A program made the position numbers and the translations under genes. Of a stretch of 50,576 nt of DNA, positions 26,281 through 35,685 are shown one piece after another. Each line of letters begins with the position of its first letter. Positions within the stretch are counted from its first letter, which is position 1. The notes under the pieces were generated by a model that did no database searches, was not told where the DNA came from, and saw only the letters and a list, made by a program, of their open reading frames with translations. Source of the DNA: Candidatus Omnitrophota bacterium. Lineage in GTDB: Bacteria > Omnitrophota > Gorgyraeia > JAHIPI01. The stretch is from the NCBI GenBank assembly GCA_016783745.1, contig JADHVZ010000010.1, positions 1-50,576 of the forward strand. The letters are read 5' to 3'.

Positions 26281-26907
26281 ATGCATAAAAAAACATCGAA
26301 ACCGCTGATCATAGGATTGACAGGCGGATACGGGACGGGTAAATCAACCGTAGCGGCCATGCTTAGAAGATCGGGCGCTATAGTGCTGGATGCGGACAAA
26401 ATGGCCCGCTCGACGCTTAAAAAAGGCAGCCACTGCTATAAAGGCATAATCGCCTCATTCGGCCGTGATATCTTAAAAGCATCCGGAGGCATCGACAGAG
26501 GAATATTGGCCGGGAAGGCGTTTAAAAGCAGGGGCTCAGTAAAAAAGCTTACCGGAATAATCCATCCGATAGTGATCAGGGACATTAAAAAATCTATCAA
26601 AAAAATATCAGCCTCGAAAAGAGCGCCCATAATAGTCATAGACGCGCCTCTTTTAATCGAGGCCGGTTTACAAAAAGAAGTAGACTATATTATAGTGGTG
26701 AAGGCCTCCCGCGCGAAACAGATGAGGAGGATCGCGAAAAAGACAGGACTGTCAAAAAATGAAATAATGAGGAGGATAAAAATGCAGATACCGCTTGCCA
26801 AAAAAATAAGGCTCGCGGATATAGTAATAGACAATAACGGAAAAATGGATAAAACAAAAAAAACATTTAAAGCAATATTAAGTGGGATCAAAAAAAAGAG
26901 GAGGTAG
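26281..26907 (+). CDS. coaE: Dephospho-CoA kinase
   Basis: The 208-residue kinase phosphorylates dephospho-CoA in the last step of coenzyme A synthesis. The P-loop [12 protein letters not shown] lies at residues about 13-24, followed by [10 protein letters not shown] (substrate-binding Asp), and [12 protein letters not shown] and a basic lid region ([15 protein letters not shown]). It follows polA by 2 bases, a common pairing. The C-terminal tail is very Lys-rich. Its 3' end abuts rho. Confidence 0.93.
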   Translation: MHKKTSKPLIIGLTGGYGTGKSTVAAMLRRSGAIVLDADKMARSTLKKGSHCYKGIIASFGRDILKASGGIDRGILAGKAFKSRGSVKKLTGIIHPIVIRDIKKSIKKISASKRAPIIVIDAPLLIEAGLQKEVDYIIVVKASRAKQMRRIAKKTGLSKNEIMRRIKMQIPLAKKIRLADIVIDNNGKMDKTKKTFKAILSGIKKKRR

Positions 26908-26911
26908 GAAA

Positions 26912-28243
26912 GTGGGTGAAGACATGAAAAGAAACAACGATAAAGTGTCGACCAGGCCGGCGAAAGAACCCTTTGTGAGAAAAACGGGGGAAGTGGCTAT
27001 TGACAAACTTAAAGAAATGAAGATTGCCGAGCTCAGTAAAGTAGCGAAAAAATTCAAGGTCGAAGGCATCAGTTCATCAAAAAAACACGATCTTATATTC
27101 AAGATACTGCAGGCCCAGGCCGAAAGCAGCGGCCTGCTCTTTGGCCAGGGTGTCCTTGAGATCCTTCAGGACGGCTTCGGGTTTCTGCGGAGCCCGGACT
27201 ATAATTACCTGCCTTGCCCCGACGATATCTATGTATCACCTTCCCAGATAAGAAGGTTTGACCTTCGGACAGGCGATACGGTGAGCGGGCAGATCAGGCC
27301 GCCCAAAGAGGGTGAACGCTATTTCGCGCTGCTAAAGGTGGAGGCGGTAAATTATGAAAATCCGGAAAAATCCAAAGAGAGGATACTCTTTGACAATCTG
27401 ACTCCCCTGTACCCTAACGAGAGATATCTCCTTGAGACAGTACCTGATGATATTTCGATGAGGATCATGGATATGCTCACCCCAATAGGCAAAGGGCAGA
27501 GAGGAATGATAGTGGCTCAACCCTATAGCGGCAAAACGACACTTCTGCAGAAATTCTCAAACGCCATAACTCAAAATTCTCCGGACGCAATACTGATAGT
27601 GCTCCTCATCGATGAAAGGCCGGAGGAAGTCACGGACATGCAGCGCTCTGTAAAGGGCGAGGTCATAAGCTCGACTTTTGACGAGCCTGCTGAGCGCCAT
27701 ACTCAAGTGGCTGAGATCGTACTGGAAAAGGCTAAAAGACTTGTCGAATACAAAAAAGATGTTATAATATTGCTCGACAGTATAACCCGCCTTGCCAGGG
27801 CGTATAATGCCGTTATGCCTCATTCCGGAAAGATCCTGTCGGGGGGCGTTGACTCTAACGCTCTTCAGAAGCCTAAAAGATTTTTGGGAGCGGCAAGAAA
27901 TATCGAAGAGGGAGGGAGCCTAACGATAATTGCCACGGCTCTTGTCGAGACCGGAAGCCGGATGGATGAGGTCATCTTTGAGGAGTTTAAGGGCACGGGC
28001 AATATGGAGGTCCAGCTGGACAGGACACTGTTCCAGAAAAGGATCTATCCGGCGATCGACATAAAAAGGTCCAATACAAGGAAAGAGGAGCTACTGTTAG
28101 ATCCCGAAGAGCTTAAGAGGATCTGGCTGATGCGCAAGGTCTTAAGCGAGTTAAGCTCCATAGAAGCTATGGAGCTCCTGATAGAGAAGATCTCAAAGAC
28201 AAAGACAAACGCGGAATTTTTAATGAGCATGAACAAGGTCTGA
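26912..28243 (+). CDS. rho: Transcription termination factor Rho
   Basis: The 443-residue ATP-dependent RNA helicase has an N-terminal Rho domain ([17 protein letters not shown]), an RNA-binding cold-shock-like domain ([20 protein letters not shown]) and an ATPase core with P-loop [12 protein letters not shown] near residue 203. Further core motifs are [29 protein letters not shown] and the R-loop region [23 protein letters not shown] 26912 is chosen because AGGAGG lies 7 bases upstream (26899-26904); ATG 26924 is an alternative. Followed by fold-back element E. Confidence 0.96.
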   Translation: MGEDMKRNNDKVSTRPAKEPFVRKTGEVAIDKLKEMKIAELSKVAKKFKVEGISSSKKHDLIFKILQAQAESSGLLFGQGVLEILQDGFGFLRSPDYNYLPCPDDIYVSPSQIRRFDLRTGDTVSGQIRPPKEGERYFALLKVEAVNYENPEKSKERILFDNLTPLYPNERYLLETVPDDISMRIMDMLTPIGKGQRGMIVAQPYSGKTTLLQKFSNAITQNSPDAILIVLLIDERPEEVTDMQRSVKGEVISSTFDEPAERHTQVAEIVLEKAKRLVEYKKDVIILLDSITRLARAYNAVMPHSGKILSGGVDSNALQKPKRFLGAARNIEEGGSLTIIATALVETGSRMDEVIFEEFKGTGNMEVQLDRTLFQKRIYPAIDIKRSNTRKEELLLDPEELKRIWLMRKVLSELSSIEAMELLIEKISKTKTNAEFLMSMNKV

Positions 28244-28249
28244 TGTAAA

Positions 28250-28358
28250 GGGGACAGACACTTTTTTAGCAGCGTTGTCAGGGACAGACACTTTTTGAGG
28301 CTACGTATATAGCTACAAAAAGTGTCTGTCCCTACGCTTTAAAAAAGTGTCTGTCCCC
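28250..28358. repeat. Fold-back element E: REP-like double palindrome
   Basis: The outer arms GGGGACAGACACTTTTTTA (28250-28268) and TAAAAAAGTGTCTGTCCCC (28340-28358) are perfect 19-base complements. Inside them AGGGACAGACACTTTTTG (28280-28297) and CAAAAAGTGTCTGTCCCT (28316-28333) are perfect 18-base complements. The same word GGGACAGACACTTTTT thus occurs four times, twice in each orientation, around an AT-rich centre. This is the layout of a REP/BIME-type element; related GGGACAGACACTT words are known to me as dispersed repeats linked to REP-associated tyrosine transposases. It could also terminate rho transcription. Confidence 0.9.
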
Positions 28359-28374
28359 ATACAAGGAGGAAAAG

Positions 28375-28659
28375 ATGAAAAAAGGTATACACCCCAAGTA
28401 TAAAGAAACAATGATCACTTGCGCCTGCGGAGAGGTAATACAGACGCGGGCCACCAAGCAGAATATGAAGATCGATATCTGCTCAAAGTGCCATCCGTTC
28501 TTTACCGGAAAGCAAAAACTCGTTGACTCCGCCGGAAGAGTTGATAGATTTAAGAAAAAATACGGCAAGACCCAGCAAATGAAGGATGCAAAAAAGTCGG
28601 CCCAGGTTCAAAAAGGAAAAGAAGGCGAAACACCCGAAGCCGAAGCGCCGCAGGGTTGA
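28375..28659 (+). CDS. rpmE: 50S ribosomal protein L31 (zinc-type)
   Basis: The 94-residue protein has the L31 core [20 protein letters not shown] with four cysteines in a C-x-C ... C-x-x-C pattern (CAC and [12 protein letters not shown]), the zinc-binding C+ form. A C-terminal extension of about 25 residues is rich in Lys, Glu and Ala. AGGAGG precedes the ATG, directly after element E. It lies between rho and prfA, a common bacterial arrangement. Confidence 0.96.
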   Translation: MKKGIHPKYKETMITCACGEVIQTRATKQNMKIDICSKCHPFFTGKQKLVDSAGRVDRFKKKYGKTQQMKDAKKSAQVQKGKEGETPEAEAPQG

Positions 28660-28661
28660 TC

Positions 28662-29723
28662 ATGTTTGAGGAGCTGATAAGCAAAGAAAAGCGGCTTGAT
28701 GAACTTGAAAAACTGTTATCCGATCCGGATATAGTTTCAAAGGGAGAGCTCTACAGGAAATACGCGAAAGAGCACTCAGTATTATCAAATACGGTATCCA
28801 AGTACAGGGAATACAAAAAAGTCGATAAAGAGCTCAAGGATCTCCATGACGAGCTTCAGGCCAGGCATGAACCCGAGTTTGCTGAACTCGCCGAGGGAGA
28901 ACTGGAAGAATTAAAAAAACAAAAAGAGGCCCTGACCAGAGACCTTGAAGACCTGCTGTTCGTGGAAGAGCCCGAAAGCGACAAGAATATAATCGTCGAG
29001 ATCAGAGCGGGCACCGGCGGCGTGGAGGCGGCTCTTTTCGCGGCAGAGCTCTACCGGATGTACACAAAATACGCCGCCGGAAAAGTCTGGAAGGCGGAGA
29101 TACTTAGCAGTTCCTATAGTGAAAAGGATGGCTTTAAAGAGGTTATATTCTCTGTCGCAGGCAAGGGCGCCTACAAATTTTTTAAGTATGAAAGCGGTAC
29201 CCACAGAGTCCAGAGAGTGCCTGTCACAGAAGCCTCCGGCAGGATACACACATCGGCGGTGACTGTGGCGGTGTTGCCGGAAGTGGAGGACGTGGAAATA
29301 GATATAAAGCCCGAAGACCTCAAAATAGATGTATTCAGGGCAGGCGGAGCGGGAGGACAGCACGTTAACGTGACTGATTCTGCGGTGCGCATAACGCACA
29401 TACCTACCATGCTCGTGGTAAGCTGCCAGGATGAAAGGTCACAGCATAAAAACAAATCCAAGGCCATGAGGGTCCTTAAGGCCCGGCTGTACGATAAGCT
29501 AAAACAGGAGCAGCAGGCAAAGATCACAATCGACAGAAAAAAACAGGTCGGCACCGGTGACAGATCCGAAAAAATAAGGACATACAATTATCCGGACAGA
29601 AGAGTTACCGACCACAGGATAAATCTAACGCTTTACAGGCTTCCGGAGATACTGGAAGGCGACCTGGATGAATTAATAGGGCACCTTAGAGACGCCGAGA
29701 GGAAATTAAAATTAGGTAAGTAG
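28662..29723 (+). CDS. prfA: Peptide chain release factor 1
   Basis: The 353-residue protein recognises UAA and UAG stop codons. It has the catalytic GGQ loop (RAGGAGGQHVNVTDSAVRIT) and the codon-recognition tripeptide as P-V-T in HRVQRVPVTEASGRIHTSA (the usual RF1 form is P-A-T; RF2 has S-P-F). The start at 28662 follows AGGG at seven bases and overlaps nothing; the rpmE stop is 28659. PrmC, which methylates the GGQ glutamine, is the next gene. Confidence 0.95.
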   Translation: MFEELISKEKRLDELEKLLSDPDIVSKGELYRKYAKEHSVLSNTVSKYREYKKVDKELKDLHDELQARHEPEFAELAEGELEELKKQKEALTRDLEDLLFVEEPESDKNIIVEIRAGTGGVEAALFAAELYRMYTKYAAGKVWKAEILSSSYSEKDGFKEVIFSVAGKGAYKFFKYESGTHRVQRVPVTEASGRIHTSAVTVAVLPEVEDVEIDIKPEDLKIDVFRAGGAGGQHVNVTDSAVRITHIPTMLVVSCQDERSQHKNKSKAMRVLKARLYDKLKQEQQAKITIDRKKQVGTGDRSEKIRTYNYPDRRVTDHRINLTLYRLPEILEGDLDELIGHLRDAERKLKLGK

Positions 29724-29730
29724 AATAAGA

Positions 29731-29801
29731 GGTTGTAGGTAGTAGGGGGTAGAAAAAAAATCCTACAACCTATTACCTATGACCTACTACCTACCACCTA
29801 A
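29731..29801. repeat. Fold-back element F: GGTAGTAGG inverted word repeat
   Basis: Between prfA and prmC, GGTTGTAGG (29731-29739) pairs with CCTACAACC (29762-29770) and AGGTAGTAGG (29738-29747) pairs with CCTACTACCT (29783-29792). The remaining bases are further variants of the word CCTA(N)AACCT. A run of A separates the arms (29752-29760). The element ends 3 bases before the prmC start. Confidence 0.88.
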
Positions 29802-29803
29802 AT

Positions 29804-30697
29804 ATGAATACTTCTTTGAAACTAATAAAATGGGGTGAATCGGAATTGAAGAAGTCCGATATAAAAAGCGCAACGTATGACGCCGAGACCCTTTTTATGG
29901 ACAGCTTCAAAGCAAGCCGTGAAGACCTGTTTCTGGGGAATGACGTTAAGCTTCCGGTCAAACGGCTGGATCTGTTCAGGCATTACATAGCTTTAAGGGC
30001 ATCCCGTTATCCACTGCAGTACATACTGAATAAAGTTGAATTTCTGGGGCACGATTTCATCCTTGAGGAGGGGGTGTTCATACCAAGGCCTGAGACAGAG
30101 ATACTTGTGGAGAGATCGACCGAACATATCATTTCCAAGGGAAAAAAGAAGGTAAATATCCTTGAAATAGGCACAGGATGCGGTAATATAGCTATTTCGT
30201 TGACAAAAAGCATACCTGGCTGTAGAATAATAGCTTCTGACATCTCAAGTAAAGCCTTGAAAACAGCGGCTAAAAACGCGAAAATGCACGGCGCAATAAA
30301 ACGTATTAGATTTGTGAAAAGCGACTTATTTGACAATATATCATCTATTTTTTATGATTATTTTGATATAATAATATCCAATCCGCCGTATGTTCGTAAA
30401 AGGGACTTAGTTACGCTACAACCTGAGTTATCGCATGAAGACCGTAGAGCGCTTGACGGGGGCGCCGGAGGCATCAGATTTTACAAGCAGATACTGAAGG
30501 AAGGTGTTAAATATTTAAAAAGGGAAGGGTCGTTCGCTTTTGAAATAGGCTACGATCAGGCGGATGAGGTGGAAGGCATCATCAGAAAAGACGGCCGGTT
30601 TCTTGGCCCGGAATTCTATCATGATCATTGCGGGCACAAGCGCGTGACGATAATAGGGCGCGGGCCTTCTCAAGGCCGGGGGAAAAGAGTTGGATAA
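29804..30697 (+). CDS. prmC: Release factor glutamine methyltransferase
   Basis: The 297-residue SAM-dependent enzyme methylates the glutamine of the GGQ motif in release factors. It has the N-terminal helical domain (SLKLIKWGESELKKSD), the SAM-binding loop VNILEIGTGCGNIAIS and the substrate motif NPPY (IIISNPPYVRKRDL). The C-terminus is extended by a short basic tail. It follows prfA, as in most bacteria. The 3' end overlaps murA by 8 bases. Confidence 0.93.
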   Translation: MNTSLKLIKWGESELKKSDIKSATYDAETLFMDSFKASREDLFLGNDVKLPVKRLDLFRHYIALRASRYPLQYILNKVEFLGHDFILEEGVFIPRPETEILVERSTEHIISKGKKKVNILEIGTGCGNIAISLTKSIPGCRIIASDISSKALKTAAKNAKMHGAIKRIRFVKSDLFDNISSIFYDYFDIIISNPPYVRKRDLVTLQPELSHEDRRALDGGAGGIRFYKQILKEGVKYLKREGSFAFEIGYDQADEVEGIIRKDGRFLGPEFYHDHCGHKRVTIIGRGPSQGRGKRVG

Positions 30698-31952
30698 GCT
30701 TTTAATCAGAGGCGGTAAAAAATTAAAAGGCTCTGTGACAATAACCGGCGCGAAAAACGCCGCCCTTCCGCTGCTTGCCGCCACGATACTGACCGATGAT
30801 GTATGTGTCTTGAAAAACATACCGACGCTCACGGATGTCGGAACCATGATAAAGATCCTGACGCGCCTCGGTAAAAACGTCACAAAAGAAAACGATGTAG
30901 TAACCGTAAGAAGCTCGAATACAAATAAATACAAAGCGCTGTACGAAATTGTAAGTACGATGCGCGGGTCCATATGCGTGCTCGGGCCTTTGATAGGCAA
31001 AAGGAAAAAGGCCGAGGTATCGTTTCCCGGCGGATGCGTAATAGGGCCAAGGCCCATTGACCTGCATCTTAAGGGGCTCAGAGACCTGGGCGTTAACTTG
31101 AAAGTCAAGGGCGGTTACCTTATCGCGAGGGGCGAAAAGATCAGGGGTAATCGAATTTATCTGGGCGGGCACTTCGGCTCAAGCGTTTTAGCTACGGCCA
31201 ACGTGCTTATGGCAGCCGTACTGGCCAGAGGGAAGACTATTATAGAGAATGCCGCCTGTGAGCCTGAGATCGTGGACCTGGCAGGGTTTCTTAAAAAGAT
31301 GGGCGCCATGATACGCGGCGAAGGTTCGCACAGGATAGAAATATCGGGAGTCAAGAAACTGCACGGATGCACATATTCTCTTATCCCGGACAGGATCGAG
31401 GCCGGAACATATATGCTCGCGACGGCCATAACAAAAGGCAATGTATTTTTAAAGAACGCCTCATACGATAATCTTCTGGCTTTGATAGATAAGTTAACGG
31501 AGGCCGGGTTAAATATAGAAAGAAGAAAGAACGGAATACGGGTAAGATATACAAAACCGCTCAGGCCCATAGACGTAACAACGTTTGCGTACCCGGGATT
31601 TCCGACAGACCTGCAAGCGCAGATGATGGCGCTTATGACCGTCACCGAAGGCATCAGTGTTATTACAGAAAAGATATACCCTGAGAGATTTATTCACGTA
31701 AGCGAACTAAGCAGGATGGGGGCCCAGATAGTCCTTGAAGGCCCTAATACCATCATAAAAGGCGTCAAGAGGCTGAGCGGCGCGCCCGTAATGGCATCCG
31801 ACCTCAGGGCAAGCGCGGCATTGGTCCTGGCAGGCCTGGTCGCGAAAGGCGAAACAGAGATATCAAGGATCTATCACCTGGACCGCGGCTACGATAACCT
31901 TGAGAAAAAGTTATCGCGATTAGGCGCCGATATAAAAAGAGTAAAAGAGTAA
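30690..31952 (+). CDS. murA: UDP-N-acetylglucosamine 1-carboxyvinyltransferase
   Basis: The 420-residue enolpyruvyl transferase catalyses the first committed step of peptidoglycan synthesis. It begins [20 protein letters not shown] with [14 protein letters not shown]. It retains the catalytic cysteine in [17 protein letters not shown] (fosfomycin target, not the Asp variant). The start is TTG 30690 with GGGGGA upstream. Two inside-out alpha/beta domains are expected; the length is normal. Confidence 0.96.
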   Translation: MDKLLIRGGKKLKGSVTITGAKNAALPLLAATILTDDVCVLKNIPTLTDVGTMIKILTRLGKNVTKENDVVTVRSSNTNKYKALYEIVSTMRGSICVLGPLIGKRKKAEVSFPGGCVIGPRPIDLHLKGLRDLGVNLKVKGGYLIARGEKIRGNRIYLGGHFGSSVLATANVLMAAVLARGKTIIENAACEPEIVDLAGFLKKMGAMIRGEGSHRIEISGVKKLHGCTYSLIPDRIEAGTYMLATAITKGNVFLKNASYDNLLALIDKLTEAGLNIERRKNGIRVRYTKPLRPIDVTTFAYPGFPTDLQAQMMALMTVTEGISVITEKIYPERFIHVSELSRMGAQIVLEGPNTIIKGVKRLSGAPVMASDLRASAALVLAGLVAKGETEISRIYHLDRGYDNLEKKLSRLGADIKRVKE

Positions 31953-31966
31953 AACAGGAGAAAAAA

Positions 31967-32209
31967 ATGGCAGTAGTGATGAGGCTTAAAAGAACGGGCT
32001 CGAATAAAAGGCCCTGCTACAGGATAGTAGTTGCTGACTCCAGAAGCCCGCGTGACGGGAGATGCATCGAGGAGATCGGCACCTACGACCCCAAGCAGAA
32101 CCCGCCTTTTATCATCTTAAAGAAAGAGCGCGCGGAGTACTGGAAGGGTGTCGGCGCGTTGCCTTCGCCTACGGTAAAGAGCATACTTAAAAAAAACGGC
32201 GTAGTTTAA
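31967..32209 (+). CDS. rpsP: 30S ribosomal protein S16
   Basis: The 80-residue protein matches S16 ([36 protein letters not shown]). It is the first gene of the rpsP-trmD-rplS cluster. The KH-domain (ylqC) and rimM genes usually found between rpsP and trmD are absent here: only about 21 bases separate it from trmD. Confidence 0.96.
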   Translation: MAVVMRLKRTGSNKRPCYRIVVADSRSPRDGRCIEEIGTYDPKQNPPFIILKKERAEYWKGVGALPSPTVKSILKKNGVV

Positions 32210-32230
32210 TATCGATCTAAAGCGGCTGAT

Positions 32231-32914
32231 ATGAGAATAGATGTCATCACCATATTTCCCGGGATGTTCGAACCGGTCCTCGGAGAGTCGATCATAAAAA
32301 GAGCCAGGCGCAAGCGAAAGATCGACATAAGGCTGCACGATCTCAGAAAATATGCCCAAGGCAAGCACAGGAAGGTAGACGATAAGCCTTTCGGAGGCGG
32401 GCCCGGGATGCTGATGAAGGTAGAACCGCTGTTTAAAGCCGTAAGCGACATACTTGGCGTCAGAAAAAAGAAGGGATGTAAAGTCTTACTTCTTACCCCT
32501 CAGGGGAAGAGGCTCGATCAAAAAAAAGTCAGGCAAATAGCCGAGCTCAAAAGAATACTTTTAATCTGCGGCCATTATGAGGGAGTGGACGAGAGGGTAA
32601 GAAAATTATTTGTCGATGAAGAAATATCGATAGGCGATTATGTGCTTACCGGCGGCGAGCTTCCGTCAATGGTACTCATAGACGCGGTAGTGCGGCTGAT
32701 ACCCGGAGTGCTGGGAGATGAAAATTCTAATGTCTCAGAGTCATTCGAGGGAGGCCTCCTGGAATATCCGCAGTATACAAGGCCTTCGGATTTCCGTGGA
32801 CTTGAAGTCCCGAAAGTGCTCGTGTCGGGCGACCATAATAAAATCGACGAATGGAGACGGCATCAGTCATTTAAAGTGACAAAGAAAAAAAGGCCTGATT
32901 TGTTAAAAAAATAA
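32231..32914 (+). CDS. trmD: tRNA (guanine-N1)-methyltransferase
   Basis: The 227-residue SPOUT-class enzyme methylates G37 of tRNAs next to the anticodon. Its trefoil-knot motifs are LLTPQGKRLDQ, LICGHYEGVDERV and SIGDYVLTGGELPSMVLIDA. The N-terminus MRIDVITIFPGMFEPVLGES is typical. It sits in the standard ribosomal cluster, directly after rpsP. Confidence 0.95.
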   Translation: MRIDVITIFPGMFEPVLGESIIKRARRKRKIDIRLHDLRKYAQGKHRKVDDKPFGGGPGMLMKVEPLFKAVSDILGVRKKKGCKVLLLTPQGKRLDQKKVRQIAELKRILLICGHYEGVDERVRKLFVDEEISIGDYVLTGGELPSMVLIDAVVRLIPGVLGDENSNVSESFEGGLLEYPQYTRPSDFRGLEVPKVLVSGDHNKIDEWRRHQSFKVTKKKRPDLLKK

Positions 32915-32929
32915 AACACGGAGTGAAAA

Positions 32930-33340
32930 ATGGATAAAATAAAATATGTGGAAGCGGAACAGATCAAGAAGGGTGTACCTGAATTCAGGTCGGGCGATAC
33001 CGTCAGAGTCTACTCAAAGATCCAGGAAGAGGGCAAGTCAAGGCTGCAGGCCTTTGAAGGTATGGTCATACGGATAAAGGGGAGCGGGATCAGAAAGTCT
33101 TTTACCGTCAGGCGCATATCCTACGGAGAAGGCGTAGAAAGGACATTTGTGCTGAATTCTCCTATGATCGACAGCATTCGAGTGATGAGAAAAGGCAAAG
33201 TGAAACGGGCTAAACTCTATTACCTTAGAAAAAAGATAGGCAAGAAAACCAAGATCGAAGGCGAGGACGTACTTCACTCCGCTTCTGAGGGCAGCGAGCA
33301 GAAGGCCGGAGAGGAAGGACCCGCCGCAAAAGAAGAATAA
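32930..33340 (+). CDS. rplS: 50S ribosomal protein L19
   Basis: The 136-residue protein matches L19 ([40 protein letters not shown]) up to residue about 112. A Glu/Ala/Lys-rich tail of about 24 residues is not part of the usual protein and may be a lineage-specific extension. It stands between trmD and rnhB as in many bacteria. Confidence 0.95.
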   Translation: MDKIKYVEAEQIKKGVPEFRSGDTVRVYSKIQEEGKSRLQAFEGMVIRIKGSGIRKSFTVRRISYGEGVERTFVLNSPMIDSIRVMRKGKVKRAKLYYLRKKIGKKTKIEGEDVLHSASEGSEQKAGEEGPAAKEE

Positions 33341-33352
33341 GCGAATATAATC

Positions 33353-33973
33353 ATGTCTTCCGGCCAGTATCCGTCCGCTTTGTATGAAAAGATGGCACTT
33401 CGTAAAGGACACCGTTTCGTAGCGGGCGTGGACGAGTCAGGCCGGGGGCCGCTGGCCGGACCCGTGGTGGCCGCGGCTGTTATATTACTTGACCATGATT
33501 TTGAAAATAAAATAGATGACAGTAAAAGGCTTACGCCAAGGCTTCGCGCTCTCGCGTATAACGAGATCATGGGGAAGTCCGTTTACAGCGTAGCTCGCAT
33601 CGGCCAGAAAGTAATAGACCGCGTAAATATTTTCAATGCCACAAGAATGGCAATGGAAAAGGCGGTCAATGGCCTGGACATCAAGCCTGATTTTTTATTG
33701 ATAGACGGAAGGCTGCGCCTTTCGATACCATGCGAAAGCCGCAGCATAATCCGGGGCGACAGGCAAAGCATCTCCATCGCCTGCGCCTCGATAATCGCAA
33801 AGGTATACCGAGACAGTATCATGGAAAAAATACACGCTCGATATCCAAGATACGGATTCACCCGCCACAAAGGTTACGGAACAATTTTCCATATGAGGGC
33901 ACTTGAAAAATACGGCCCGTCACCCGTTCATCGCTTCACTTTTAAACCGGTAAAAGAGGCATTAAAAAGGTAG
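33353..33973 (+). CDS. rnhB: Ribonuclease HII
   Basis: The 206-residue nuclease cleaves RNA in RNA-DNA hybrids and removes misincorporated ribonucleotides. Catalytic acidic residues are visible in VAGVDESGRGPLAGPVVAAA (Asp and Glu), LLIDGRL and SIACASIIAKVYRDSIM. Length is normal. It starts 12 bases after rplS. Confidence 0.95.
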   Translation: MSSGQYPSALYEKMALRKGHRFVAGVDESGRGPLAGPVVAAAVILLDHDFENKIDDSKRLTPRLRALAYNEIMGKSVYSVARIGQKVIDRVNIFNATRMAMEKAVNGLDIKPDFLLIDGRLRLSIPCESRSIIRGDRQSISIACASIIAKVYRDSIMEKIHARYPRYGFTRHKGYGTIFHMRALEKYGPSPVHRFTFKPVKEALKR

Positions 33974-33979
33974 AGTGGT

Positions 33980-35674
33980 ATGATCTCAGACTCCTCAATA
34001 GCCAGAAAAGAAAGACTCAAGGAAATAGACGACATCGCAAAAGATATTGGCATAGCCGGAAAATATGTCGAGCCATGGGGCCGCCATAAAGCCAAGATCA
34101 ATCTTAAGTTCCTTAGCAGCGTTGAACACAGGAATAACGGCAAGTACGTGGTCGTTTCCGCTATCACGCCGACACCATTAGGGGAAGGCAAGACCGTTAC
34201 GAGTATAGGATTATCAATGGCCCTGAACAGATTAGGCAGAAAATCAGTGGTCTGCCTGCGCCAGCCTTCCATGGGGCCTGTCTTCGGAACAAAGGGAGGA
34301 GGCACGGGAGGAGGATATTCGCAAGTCTTGCCCAGGGACGACATCAATCTTCATTTTACAGGCGATATTCACGCTGTAGGGGTGGCCCATAATCTCCTAT
34401 CCGCATTCATAGATAACACATTATTCAGGAAAAATAGATTAAATATCGACCAGAAGACAATAAATTGGGGAAGGGTGGTCGATATCAACGACAGGCCGCT
34501 AAGAAATGTAATAATAGGCCTGGGCGGAAATAAAAACGGCCCTCAGAGAAACAGCGGCTTTGATATAACCGTTGCCAGTGAAGTCATGGCGATACTTGCC
34601 CTTTCCACGAATATCCATGACATGCGCAAAAGACTGGGAAATATAGTCATAGGCATGACAAGGGACCGGAGGCCGGTGACCGCTGACGACCTCAAGGTGA
34701 CCGGCGCGATGGCAGCTCTATTAAGAGACGCGATCAAGCCTAATCTGGTGCAGACAATAGAGCATACGCCTTGTTTTGTGCACGCAGGCCCTTTTGCCAA
34801 CATAGCCCACGGAAACAGTTCTATCATCGCCGATCTGATGGCGCTTAAGGTGGCCGATTTTGTGGTCACAGAAGCCGGCTTCGGGGCGGACCTGGGCGCG
34901 GAAAAATTCTTTAATATAAAATGCAGAGAAAGCGGGCTCAAGCCTGATGCCGCTGTAATAGTATGCTCCATACGGGCGCTTAAAATGCATAGCGGACATT
35001 TCAAGGTAAAGGGGAGGCACTTTGACAAAAAGCTGTTTAGAGAAAATCTGCAGGCTGTCGAAGAAGGCTGCTCAAACCTGCAAAAACAGATTGATAATAT
35101 AAAAGTCTTCGGCGTCCCCGTAGTAGTAGCGATCAACCGCTTCGCATCCGACACCGAAAGAGAACTTGCTCTTGTAAGGAAAAAGGCTATATTCAACGGA
35201 GCCGCAAGCGCGGTGGTAAGTGAAGTGTGGAAATATGGCTCCCGCGGCGGATTGAAACTGGCAAAGGCCGTGATGAATGCCACCGCTAAAGTAAAGTCAC
35301 ATTTTAAATATCTCTATCCGCTCGATATGCCCATAAAGGACAAAATAGATACGATAGCCAGGCAGATGTACGGCGCCGGAAGGGTAAGTTATTCGGCGGC
35401 TGCGGACAGGCAGATCAGGAGGTATGAATCGCTGGGATACGGCAAGCTTCCTGTATGTATAGCAAAAACTCACCTGTCGATGGGGCCGCGCCCGGAGGTA
35501 AAGGGCGCGCCAGAGGGTTTTACATTACCCGTCAGGGAGGTCCACGCGTCGGCCGGGGCAGGTTTCATCACCCCCATTTGCGGATCCATAAGAACGATGC
35601 CCGGCTTACCTTCTGACCCTCGAGGTGAAGACATAGATATCAATTCCAAGGGTGAGATCAAAGGCCTCTCCTGA
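33980..35674 (+). CDS. fhs: Formate-tetrahydrofolate ligase
   Basis: The 564-residue enzyme makes 10-formyl-tetrahydrofolate from formate, ATP and tetrahydrofolate, the entry to the methyl branch of the Wood-Ljungdahl pathway. The ATP-binding loop TPTPLGEGKTVTSIG lies near residue 57, with the conserved RQPSMGPVFGTKGGGTGGG and NLHFTGDIHAVGVAHNLLSA. It begins a run of C1 genes. Confidence 0.96.
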   Translation: MISDSSIARKERLKEIDDIAKDIGIAGKYVEPWGRHKAKINLKFLSSVEHRNNGKYVVVSAITPTPLGEGKTVTSIGLSMALNRLGRKSVVCLRQPSMGPVFGTKGGGTGGGYSQVLPRDDINLHFTGDIHAVGVAHNLLSAFIDNTLFRKNRLNIDQKTINWGRVVDINDRPLRNVIIGLGGNKNGPQRNSGFDITVASEVMAILALSTNIHDMRKRLGNIVIGMTRDRRPVTADDLKVTGAMAALLRDAIKPNLVQTIEHTPCFVHAGPFANIAHGNSSIIADLMALKVADFVVTEAGFGADLGAEKFFNIKCRESGLKPDAAVIVCSIRALKMHSGHFKVKGRHFDKKLFRENLQAVEEGCSNLQKQIDNIKVFGVPVVVAINRFASDTERELALVRKKAIFNGAASAVVSEVWKYGSRGGLKLAKAVMNATAKVKSHFKYLYPLDMPIKDKIDTIARQMYGAGRVSYSAAADRQIRRYESLGYGKLPVCIAKTHLSMGPRPEVKGAPEGFTLPVREVHASAGAGFITPICGSIRTMPGLPSDPRGEDIDINSKGEIKGLS

Positions 35675-35685
35675 AGGGAAAAAAT

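Noticed and set aside
34543-35283. 246-residue reading frame on the - strand inside fhs
   Set aside because: Shadow of fhs, whose full set of family motifs is on the + strand; composition is typical of an antisense frame.
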